DNA of 32,160 nt from Trichosporon coremiiforme. Lineage: Eukaryota > Basidiomycota > Tremellomycetes > Trichosporonales > Trichosporonaceae. Position 1 is the stretch's first letter, and every line of letters begins with the position of its first letter. This document shows, piece after piece, positions 20,777 through 29,478 of the stretch. The position numbers were made by a program, and so were the translations under genes. The stretch spans positions 1-32,160 of the forward strand of contig BCJJ01000073.1 of assembly GCA_039545355.1 (NCBI GenBank), given 5' to 3'. Under the pieces are notes generated by a model. It searched no databases. It was given only the letters and a program-made list of their open reading frames with translations, and was not told the origin of the DNA.

Positions 20777-21400
20777 GGAGACGTCAGTTTGCATTCCAGC
20801 TAGTGATTAGACCGCGGTATGCAATCATTTCGTTTCGAGCGACGATCAGAATAGCTCCATGGTAAGCTTCGCTCATGCTCTAGGCTCTCTAGCTTTAGGT
20901 ATAGTTTGATCGCTGCGACACTTGCTTGCCCCGTCACTCTATGCGCAGCTCGTGAATGGAGTAGAATGTCAGGCTCGCAACCTTCGCATTCGCTGATCAA
21001 ATGCATTCTCTGTCTATTGATGACAAAGTGGAGAGATCGGATCACGCCAATGCCGCCCGGAACCCGCCTGCGCGCAGGAGCGAGTCCAAGGCGGTATTGG
21101 TGTTTTCCGCTCTCTGCGTTCGTGTATGACAGTCGATTCGTGCCGGGGCTCGTCGTGCGTCGGCCCAAGCAACGCCGTGTACGGACCATGGAAAGAGAGA
21201 GAGAGGGGGGAAAACTGCCGCCGTGTCGTGGCCATGGCGGCCTATGGGCTAGTTGCGTGTATGTGCTTGCGCGGGTGCAAGGCTTCTCGAGATTGAGGGG
21301 CCGTGTATTGGTCGGCAGTTGGATTTTATGGACTACAAACGATGAACACTGGGCTGGGGCGTGTACGCAGTGATCGTGAATGGCTTTATCGGTTGACAAC

Positions 21401-21408
21401 TATAAAAG
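21401..21408 (+). promoter_or_regulatory. TATA-like element in gene-free interval (plus)
   Basis: TATAAAAG followed by a purine-rich and then CAAACAAACAACA-rich stretch, similar in style to fungal leaders. No convincing downstream reading frame: the best is 60 codons. Confidence 0.3.
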
Positions 21409-21677
21409 GAGACAGAAAGAGAAGGAAAGTGTGAACAAACAAACAACAAGGTGTGTGTGTAAGGTGTTATTGACGAAAGATTGTGTGCGGTTGTGGTGAC
21501 GAAAGAGTTGGAACGGTATCGAGCCGGCGTCCCCTGCCGCAACGTCTGGATGGGCCAACGATGGCTGCGGGGGGAGATGGGCCGGCTCGGGATATGAGTG
21601 AAGAACGCCACCAGACGTCTTGGTGGGGAGATGGATGGATCTCAAGGAGAGAGCCGGTGCATACCGACGAGCTACGT

Positions 21678-21685
21678 CTTATATA
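21678..21685 (-). promoter_or_regulatory. TATA-like element in gene-free interval (minus)
   Basis: Reads TATATAAG on the minus strand. Some 250 bp downstream lies a long C/T-rich block, typical of fungal transcription start regions, and then a 199-codon open frame. Confidence 0.3.
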
Positions 21686-23555
21686 CCTCGCCCTCGCTTG
21701 CTCGCTAGCTCGCTCGTTGACGCGGCATGGATATGACGACTGAGCAAAAGGTGGCCGGCAAGAGCTAGGCAGAACAGTGGGCCACGCAATACAGCCGTCG
21801 CTGCGTATAGTGGGTGGCGACTCCAGCAACGGGTCAATTGTCAAACACGCAGATCATCTGTCTCTCGGCAGCCCCTCGGGGAGTTTGGCCAGTCTGCTGG
21901 ATCCGCATATCCGCAGAGGCAAAAACGGCGACTAACGTCACCGGCACGCCAGACAATGCACATAGGACCTAAACGAGCACGCTCGGTGGATCGCCAGACT
22001 CAGTTGCATTTGCTCCACGCCCCCGCGCACCCCGTTGTGGTGGGTTCTGGGTCGAGAGGCTAAAGGGGGGAATGCTGAAACTGTGCCATTTCGTCAAGCT
22101 ACGCTTTTCGGGTGCGCGTCGATCACTTGCCCCTTACGTTCATTTCCCGCTTTGCCGCTTCAAGTTGCCGTTAACCTCGACCTGACGCATGACGCAGCAT
22201 TGCAGCGTTGTTGCTGTCTGACGGCCTGACGGGCTGGCCTGACCGTTGCTGACCACTGACCGTCAGAGTTATGGGTTTAGGTGTACTGCTCCCCGCAACT
22301 GTAGTACACTGTCCGTCGTCGCCAGCTTGGCTGCGTACGTCTGCCTGACCCCAGAGGGCGGATGCGGAGGAACGTAGAGAAACGAGGCGCCATTGATGGC
22401 TAGGGAGGTTACGGAGGAACGCTGCACGTAGGAACGACTGGAATCAAAACTGGCTCCAGTTTGGCTTCAGACGCTTTGGTCAGACTCCAGACTGGGTTCA
22501 AGACAGTGCTCGCATGGCACGACGGCAACGACTTCATGGTTTCATCAAGACGACTACGTACGATCGAGAGCCCACTATGCCTCATGCGTCCTTGTAGCTC
22601 TCCCCACTCAATTGCAACACCCACGCCTCGCTTACATACTCCACTCGTTCCTCTGCCGCTCTCTCCTCACCAAGGACCCACACGGTCCTTCTCTTGGGAA
22701 TGAGCTTGCTGCGACTTTAGCTTAGCTGCAAGCTACAAGCTATAAACGCGCGTGACAGCGACGATACAGCGAGAGTGCGATTCAGACCATTGAGAGGTGC
22801 GGAATGGGGTCCACCAGGACACGAGGAGAGCAGTAGTGACCGGATGTTAAGCGGTCTCCATGGTCTCCAGCGTGGGTCGCTAGCGGATCTCCAGTGTCTC
22901 CATGTCTCTAGCGGGTCGCATCGAGTCGACGGCGGCTGGAACCGGGTCCCGGTCTCGATGATCTGCAAGCTGCGAGTGCGACGACTGTACGACGTCACGG
23001 AGCACCAATCGCTTCCGGGGGAATCCCCGGCACACGTCCCGGCAGCCCCGGCGTGCATTAAGCGTTAGTCGCCGGTGCGCTTGTTGCTTTGCTTGCATCA
23101 CCAACTTGTTTGCACAACCGCATTCGGCACACCCCCGTACCCAACTCGTGCGCGATCGTGCGGTTCGTCGTCACGAACGCACCAATGTTTTCACCAGCTC
23201 GATCGCCGATCTCCCGCCCGGACCGGCGAGCCGGCGAGCCTCCGGTGACTGCCCCTGCGTCATATCCTCGCTACTTCCTGTCCTCTTCAGGATGCATGAC
23301 GTTGTGATCGGGGCTGGACCGAACTCAGTTGCATTCCACGCACTTGATCGAACTTGTAGTGACAGACAAATCTGAAAGAGAGTGTGGGTAAAGGGTCTCG
23401 AACGGTGTCTTCCTCGACCTCGAGCGCGGGCGGAGGTTGAGGCAACGGAGATCAGTCGTTCTCCGCGAATTTGAGTGCGTTGCTTCCGGATCGGCCACCA
23501 TAATTTCGGCTTGCCCAAAGGAAGCCGCAAAGTCAACAACAAACCCTCGGACATC

Positions 23556-24858
23556 ATGGCTCGCGGTGGCAAAGGCGGAAACCGAGGCAAGAAGTGGCAC
23601 GGATCCAAGGGTGGACCGCCGCGCGGCGGCGACGGCCAGGGCCTGTTCGCCGGCGGATCCTCGACCAAGTACCGCACCCAGCCTCTCGTGAGTGTCTTCC
23701 TCCAGCTGTGACGGCGATGCTGTATGAGCTAACGATCAGCCGGAGATGTACACTGCCCCCGGCATTGCGGTGACAACAGTGCAGGGCAAGGAGATTACAG
23801 CCGAGCGCGAGATCCTCGAGGCGCTCGAGGAGGCTGCCGATGAGCTGTACCCCGAGGAAGGCAAGGAGGAAGAGGAGGAAGACGGCGACATTGAGGACAT
23901 GCTGAAGAAGGAGCTCGAGGGCATGAACCAGAAGCAGGTGCAGAAGTCGAATCGCTTCCGCGTTTGCAAGCGCGAGGCGCCTTGTGGTGAGTTGCAGTCC
24001 GGTACTCGTAACTGACAAGCAGTGTGCTACATTATCGTCCTGGAGCCGCTCGACCCGTCCAAGCTCGTCCGCTTCATCCTCGAGAAGGCCGAGAGGACCC
24101 AGAAGTGCAGCTTCCGCTTTGCGCAGCGCATTATCCCCTTCCACGCTGTCGGTAGGGCCGACATGGAGGAGCTCAAGGAGGCGTCACTCAAGGTTCTTCC
24201 CGACGGGTTCAAGACGGACGACAACCGCGGGCTCAAGGTAAGCTGGGCGACCGCGGATCTCAGCTGACATCAGTTCGGCATCCAGACCCACTCGCGCAAC
24301 TCGAATGCTCTCGACCGTCTCGAGATCATCAAGGCTGTTGCGGATGACGTTACGAAGCTCAACTCTGCGCACAGCGTCGATCTCAAGAACCCCGACCGCA
24401 CCATCATCATCGACACGTTCAGGGTGAGCTGGCTTTTCCATGCCCCTAGCTGACATCAGCATCTGCTCGGCATGAGTGTTGTTCAGGATTACGAGAAGTA
24501 CAAGAAGTTTAACCCAGCCCGTGTGGCTGCCGACGCCGCCAAAGCGAATGATGCCGCGACCAACGGCGCGGAGCCCAAGGACGGTGAGGCGACCCGCACC
24601 AAGGGTCAGATTAACGCTGCCAACCGCGAGCGCCGCGCCGAGGGACTCGTCGCAGCAGCCCACGCTGAGGAGGAGAAGAAGGAAGAGGCAGCTTCGGCTC
24701 TTAAGAGGAAGGCCGACGAGCTGGAGGACGGTCAAGTGCCGAAGCGCCAGGACGTGGAGAGCGGCGAGGTCGTGGAGGACGAAAACGCCGATCTCGGGGA
24801 CGAGTTTGTGGAGATCATTGAGGACGGGCGATCAGTCAAGGTCAGGAAGCAGGAGTAG
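23556..24858 (+). CDS. TAN1: THUMP-domain tRNA acetylation adaptor (Tan1/THUMPD1 family), 5 exons, 380 aa
   Basis: Exons: 23556-23687, 23740-23986, 24023-24237, 24274-24423, 24460-24858, with introns of 36-52 nt. In yeast, Tan1 presents tRNA-Ser and tRNA-Leu to the acetyltransferase Kre33 for N4-acetylcytidine at position 12; its THUMP domain binds the tRNA. The Gly/Lys/Arg-rich N-terminus (MARGGKGGNRGKKWHG) suits RNA binding. An acidic Glu-rich stretch follows at about residues 75-100. The THUMP-like core, about 126-255, has FRFAQRIIPF and ends in VDLKNPDRTIIIDTFRHLLG and SVVQDYEKYKKFNP, the family's characteristic C-terminal strands. The last about 110 residues are charged, Ala/Lys/Glu-rich, with a KRK-type basic motif, and probably disordered. 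The start is the first ATG in frame. Confidence 0.9.
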
Positions 24859-25172
24859 AGCGTGTATCTGTATGTACGTATGTGCCATATCCATGCATGA
24901 CCAAGTGTACCATACGTGTGTGTCGGCGGTGGTCGTTCGACCATCGACCCACGATAACGACGGGCAAGCGCGGCGCGGTGCGGCGTACGCGGCAGTCGCC
25001 ACCAGGATGAGTTACTAAGGAAATTCAGGGACCGTGTTGACAAGAAGGGATCGGTGAGTGGTCGTGTCCGCGTTTTCAAGCAGCTCCGTTTTCCGTCGAC
25101 TTTGGCATCCTACACTTGCCCAGTTCACCGTTCGATCCCGCCCACATCCACCAGCAGCCAAGACCGACACCG
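24859..25172. other. Intergenic interval between TAN1 and DOT1
   Basis: About 310 bp. TAN1 3' region followed by the DOT1 promoter/leader. No TATA box seen. The DOT1 frame is open upstream of the ATG at 25173 but offers no earlier ATG. Confidence 0.5.
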
Positions 25173-27054
25173 ATGCAGTCGTTCTTCGGCACCTCGAAGC
25201 CGTCTTCGAAGCCGGGCGTGTCCACCGTCACCGTCAAGAAGGTCGTGCACCGCCCAGCAGCGGTGGCCAAGCCTTCCCCCTCGATCTCGCTCCAGAAGAA
25301 ACCGCCATCGAGCAGCTCGTACGACCGCAAGCCGGCCTCGAGCTCTTCGAAGAGTTCGTTCTCGCGCAACTCGCCCGCCCATGCCGCGGTGTCCAAGTCG
25401 AAGACGGCGTCGCCCGCCCCGAGAAAGCGGAGACAGTCACCGCAACGAGTACTCCCGCCCTCCGACTCGGAGAGCGACAGCGACGATGCTCTCGCCCCAA
25501 AGCGAAGGCGGGTGGGCCTCAGCGCCTCCACGCCGGATATTGGCGGTGCGGACCTCCCCGTCGACCGGAAACTGTTCTGCCCGCAGCTCGTCGATGCCCG
25601 TGGAGAGTGGGGACGAGGATGGGCCGGCTTTGTGGAGTGCGAGGAGGCACTGAGGGGCCGCGTGACCGGCTGGGCTGGCGGAGACAAGGAGAGCAAGGAG
25701 CAGAGGGACAAGTACCAGGCTTGTGAGTAACGCCACTACGATCGTCGGCATGTACTGATGGACTGCAGACTTCCCTCAGCCCGGCTTCGAGAATGTTGAA
25801 CCGCTGCCGTCTGTCGAGCTTCGATATCCTTCGGGCGCTACGGAGAAGTGAGTTGCGCTCCCGTCGTGTTTGTAAATTGACGCACAGGTTTATCTTATTG
25901 ACGCCGATGTCGCAACGAGAATATAACCCTGTCAGCGAGCTCCGCAATGCGTTGAGACTCATACTCAAACGTGAGTCGTGAGGCTGCTGGCGAAACTGAC
26001 CTCAGACTACATACCCCCATCGCATAGTCATATCTTTGGAACGCTCGAATCCAGCGGAGATTTTGAGTCGACTGTCCCTTCCCGCCTGCACACGCCGACG
26101 CCCGGAGCATCGCCGGCCGGTGAGGGCTCGCCGATGCCCACCCACGAGACGATCGGCGATGCTCTGCGAAGAGCCCTGGCCCCGAATCGACGAGACGGCC
26201 CCGGACTAGTCAAAGCCGTGAAGCGGTTCAATAAGGCGCTGGCCGAGATCCAGGCCGACGGAACGCTGGAGACCTACCTGAACAGCAGCGAGTACCGAAT
26301 TACGCGGCGAGAGTGGTCGGAGCTCGTCGACTTCGTGCACGATCAAGCGTACTCGCGCGTTGTTGGGCCCTTCTCGGACCAGCTCGAGCACCACCCGAAA
26401 CACCCCGATGAGGTCGCGGCCGCGATCCACGAGAAGGAGGACGCATACGGCGAGCTGCGGCACAACTTCATGTCGAAGGTCATCGATCAGACTGAGCTTG
26501 GGCCTGATAGCGTCTTTGTCGACTTAGGCAGCGGCGTGGGCAACTGCGTCGTGCAAGCCGCCTTGCAGGCGGGATGCAGGAGCTCGGGCTTCGAGCTCCT
26601 CCCCGTGCCTTCTCGCTGTGCGCGCATGCAGCTCGCCGAGTGCAAGCGCCGTTGGGCCATGTGGTCGCTCAAGGGCAACACGGACGCAGTCACGTACGAG
26701 GGCGACTTCACGCGCCATCCCGAGGTGGCGAGGCAGCTGGCGCACGCCGACGTCGTGCTCGTCAACAACGAGGTGTTCCCCTCCTCGCTGAACATTGCGC
26801 TGACGCACTCCTTCCTCGACCTGAAGGACGGCGCGAAGATCATCTCGCTCAAGCCCTTCGTGCCCGAGGGATTCCGCATCAACGAGATGAACTGCGACTC
26901 CTTCGCAAGCATCCTCAAGTGTGAGCCATACAGCTACTATTCTGGTTGGGTCAGCTGGAAGGCCGACTCGGGACGGTACTATGTCCAGACGGTCGACCGG
27001 TCGCTCAGGCTAAAGTACGAAGAGCAGATGAACGGGCGGAGGAAGAGGGGTTAA
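25173..27054 (+). CDS. DOT1: Histone H3-K79 methyltransferase Dot1, 4 exons, 586 aa
   Basis: Exons: 25173-25722, 25769-25847, 25888-25970, 26006-27054. Dot1 is the non-SET, SAM-dependent enzyme that methylates Lys79 of histone H3 on nucleosomes and acts in telomeric silencing and the DNA-damage checkpoint. The N-terminal about 180 residues are basic, Ser-rich and disordered with nuclear-localisation-like KRRR, as in other fungal Dot1 proteins where this part binds DNA. EYNPVSELRNALRLILK lies ahead of the catalytic fold. The SAM-binding loop VFVDLGSGVGN has Asp410 and Gly412/414/416. FELLPVP follows, and NNEVFPSSLN (about 491-500) matches the family's NN-x-x-F signature. Length is close to that of yeast Dot1. 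The C-terminus is Lys/Arg-rich. It converges on the BolA gene, with 285 bp between the stop codons. Confidence 0.95.
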
Positions 27055-27339
27055 TGCTAGGTCAGGCGATAGAATAGAGAAGCTCTGCTCTGTTGTACCA
27101 GTACCACTTATACAGTGTCATAGATTATATTGGGTCTGTCTGGCTTGGTGCCCTCATGTCCTTTACATGCTACACATATACGACCTTGCCGCTGGGGTGC
27201 GAGCGAGCAAGGGCCGAGCGGGCTGAGAGAGCCGCGACGGGCAGCCCGGGTCGGACTCAGCCCTCAGGCTGCCGGTCGATGCTGCCGCACGCCCACCTCT
27301 GAGACGATGACTCTGGTATGATACAACGGATACGACAGC

Positions 27340-27740
27340 TCACTTGGCCTGCTCCTTAGCCCACTGCTCGGGCGTCAACGTTTTCTGCGCGTCAGCTGCG
27401 AAACCATCCATGAAGCTATCCGTACCTGTGAGAAAGCGTGGACGTTGGCGATCTCCTCAGCCAGAATCTGGTTCACTGCACACGTCAGCTTGCACCAATT
27501 CCCAGCTGGTCAAACACACGCACCCATCTTATGTCTGGCGAGGGTCATCTTCTTCTGAAAGTCGGGCGATACAATGACGACGTTGTAGGCACCCCCGCAG
27601 TTGCCGCTCGTGTCGATGATTTCCTGTCTGTCAGCTTGTGCATCGGAGCGCTCCTGTCAGCTGTAGGGGACACGCACGAGGTGGTCGACCTGGATGGCTG
27701 CGCGGAGCTTGTCCTCGATCTGCTGCGGGGTGACTGTCAT
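27340..27740 (-). CDS. FRA2: BolA-family protein, Fra2/BOLA2 type, 4 short exons, 85 aa
   Basis: Assembled from splice sites, because no single frame is long. Minus-strand exons are 27678-27740, 27524-27623, 27426-27475 and 27340-27384. Their lengths of 63, 100, 50 and 45 nt sum to 86 codons including the stop. Introns are 54, 48 and 41 nt, each with an AGCTGAC-type branch site or close variant and a CAG acceptor. The product has the complete BolA fold: an N-terminal helix, then VDHLEIIDTSGNCGGAYNVV with Cys30, then RHKMVNQ, and finally the hallmark HAFSQKTLTPEQW with His67. In yeast, Fra2 pairs with monothiol glutaredoxins Grx3/4, holds a [2Fe-2S] cluster through that Cys/His set and reports iron status to the Aft regulators. 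Other fungi use the module differently. No mitochondrial presequence is present, so the cytosolic type is likely. Confidence 0.92.
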
Positions 27741-28090
27741 GGTGGTGGTCGGGTGAGCAGAGTCAAGGTGTCGAGGGTGCGTCTGACCAACTTTCGCTAT
27801 CTGATAACTCTAGCCGGTGTCCCATGCATCCGTTGGCCGTTGGCTGACGGTTACCTAAGCACGCGATCACCCAGCGTAGAGGGAGGGACATGTCAACATG
27901 AGCAGTGCGGGGGTGAAAGGAAGTACACGTGTGCTCCAGATGAAACTTGATAAGTTTGGTCCCGACAGGTCCGAAAGTCCACCCGCGGCCTGACTTTTGC
28001 GGACCACCTGGTAAAAGTCGGGCGAACCTGGGCTCTAGCTACAACCACCGTCTAGCTCAACACCACCTCCGACACCGACCCGCACGCGCG
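27741..28090. promoter_or_regulatory. Shared divergent promoter region of FRA2 and MRPS9
   Basis: The 350 bp between the two divergent start codons must hold both promoters. No TATA box is obvious. It contains an inverted repeat at 27968-28005: GGTCCGAAAG pairs with CTTTTGCGGACC apart from a 2-nt bulge. A second, overlapping one is GACTTTT at 27992-27998 with AAAAGTC at 28013-28019. These could be binding sites for a dimeric regulator, but this is untested. Confidence 0.45.
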
Positions 28091-29478
28091 ATGACGATGT
28101 CGATCACGAGCGCCGCGAGCGCCGCCGGACGTGCGACACGGCCATTCCTCCGCACCCTCGGTGCGCGCGCCATGTCGACCGCGCAGGCCGAGGGTGCCTC
28201 CGCCGAGTCTGGATCCGACAACACGAGCTCTGGTCCGCGATTCCAGCGCCGACGCGACGGCTTCCGCCCGCGCTGGCAGGAGGGCGAGGCCGAGATCCAG
28301 CGCCGCCCCCGCCCCGTCGACAACCACTTCACGACGCGGCCGGAGCTGATGACGATCATCGACACGCTCCAGGCGGCCTTGAAGGAGAGCGAGGGCAAGC
28401 TGCGCGAGCAGTACATCCTCCCCCTTCCCCGGGGACTGCCCAAGGTCCCCGTGCCGAAGTACAGGTGGCTGCCGCGTGAGTCGCTTGCGTTCACCATGCG
28501 CCGCGACCAGGACTACGGCTACCTCGTCGGCACGCTCGGTGCGCTCGCGCGCATGCGCCAGATCGCCAAGCTCGCGAACCAGCATGATGTCGCGCAGCGC
28601 CTCGCCGACGTCATCGCGCCGTTCGAGCAGGGTGGCATGGCCCGCAAGGCCAGGAAGGAGGAGGAGGCCGCCCTCCTCGCCGCCGCGGAGGGGAACCCTG
28701 TTGCTGAGGCTGACGCCGTCGCCGCGGGCGAGCGTGCCGCCGCCTCGGCCTCGGGCGTGACGCAGGTCGAAACGACGAAGAAGGCCGAGCAGGAGGGCAA
28801 GAAGGTGAAGAAGGGCAAGCGGGACCTGGACGAGTACGGACGCGCCTACGCCATCGGACGGAGGAAGACGTCGAGCGCGCGTGTGTGGCTCGTGCCGACG
28901 CAGGCGCAGCGGTCCGTCCAGACCGCGCTGACGCAGGTGCAGGCGGCACAGAAGCACCTTGCCTCGGCAAAGGCGCGCTCGGCCAAGCTCGCCGAGAAGG
29001 GCACGGAGGAGGAGCGGCGCTCGGCGCGCATTGCGGTCGAGGAGGCCAACGAGGCCCTCGACGAGGCGGCCGAGACCTTTGCGCAGGTCCGTGACTCCAC
29101 GGGTCCTCCCAGCTCGGAAGTGCTCGTGAACCACCTCCCCCTCGCGCAGTTCTTCGGCCACGTCGACGACCGCGAAAAGGTCCTCCGTCCCCTCCGTCTC
29201 ACCGGTCTGCTGGGCGCTTACAACGTCTTCTCCCTCGTTCGTGGTGGTGGCACGACGGGTCAGAAGGACGCCGTAGCCCTCGGCATCGCCCGCGCTCTCC
29301 AGATCATGCGCCCCGAGAGCCGCGAGGTCCTCTACAACGCCGGCCTGCTCTTCCGTGACGCCCGTATCGTCGAGCGTAAGAAGACTAACCGTCCCAAGGC
29401 CCGCAAGCGCGTGAGTACGAGCTGTTCGACGAATGTGATCAAAGCTAACGAAAACAGTACACCTGGGTCAAGCGTTAA
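28091..29478 (+). CDS. MRPS9: Mitochondrial small-subunit ribosomal protein uS9m with large internal insertion, 2 exons, 446 aa
   Basis: Exons 28091-29410 and 29458-29478; the second encodes only YTWVKR and the stop. The N-terminus is rich in Ser, Ala and Arg without acids, as expected for a mitochondrial presequence. A fungal N-terminal extension runs to about residue 245, partly helical and Lys/Glu-rich. The S9 core starts at GRAYAIGRRKTSSARVWLVP (251-269). It resumes at EVLVNHLPLAQFF, then LRLTGLLGAYNVF, VRGGGTTGQ with ALGIARAL, and FRDARIVERKK. It ends in the conserved basic tail ARKRYTWVKR, which in bacterial S9 reaches toward the P-site tRNA. Between the two core parts lie about 70 residues (271-342) of Ala/Glu/Lys/Arg-rich, probably coiled-coil sequence where most S9 proteins have a tight turn. 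Two Met codons (28091, 28097) can serve as start. Confidence 0.94.
28901..29116 (+). other. Insertion segment within uS9m core
   Basis: Codons 271-342 encode a heptad-friendly stretch (Ala, Gln, Glu, Lys, Arg; no Cys, Trp or Tyr) ending in a Ser/Pro-rich linker. It has the same codon bias as the flanking core, no stop codon and no usable GT-AG pair delimiting it, so it appears to be translated. Confidence 0.75.

Larger units (their letters stand above)
20777..23555. other. 2.8-kb interval without a supported gene
   Basis: The longest gene-free stretch of the window. It holds a plus-strand TATAAAAG (21401-21408) and a minus-strand TATATAAG (21678-21685) facing each other. There is also a GA-rich tract (about 21188-21206) and repeated TCTCCA-type motifs around 22855-22910. 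A minus-strand frame without ATG is open for 199 codons (20800-21399), with an internal ATG at 21189, but has no recognised domain. The right end must contain the TAN1 promoter. A non-coding transcript or a lineage-specific gene cannot be excluded. Confidence 0.5.

Noticed and set aside
28052..29161. 369-codon minus-strand frame
   Set aside because: It lies opposite the uS9m exon and is a mirror of its strong GC3 bias. The Leu/Arg/Gly-rich product has no domain.
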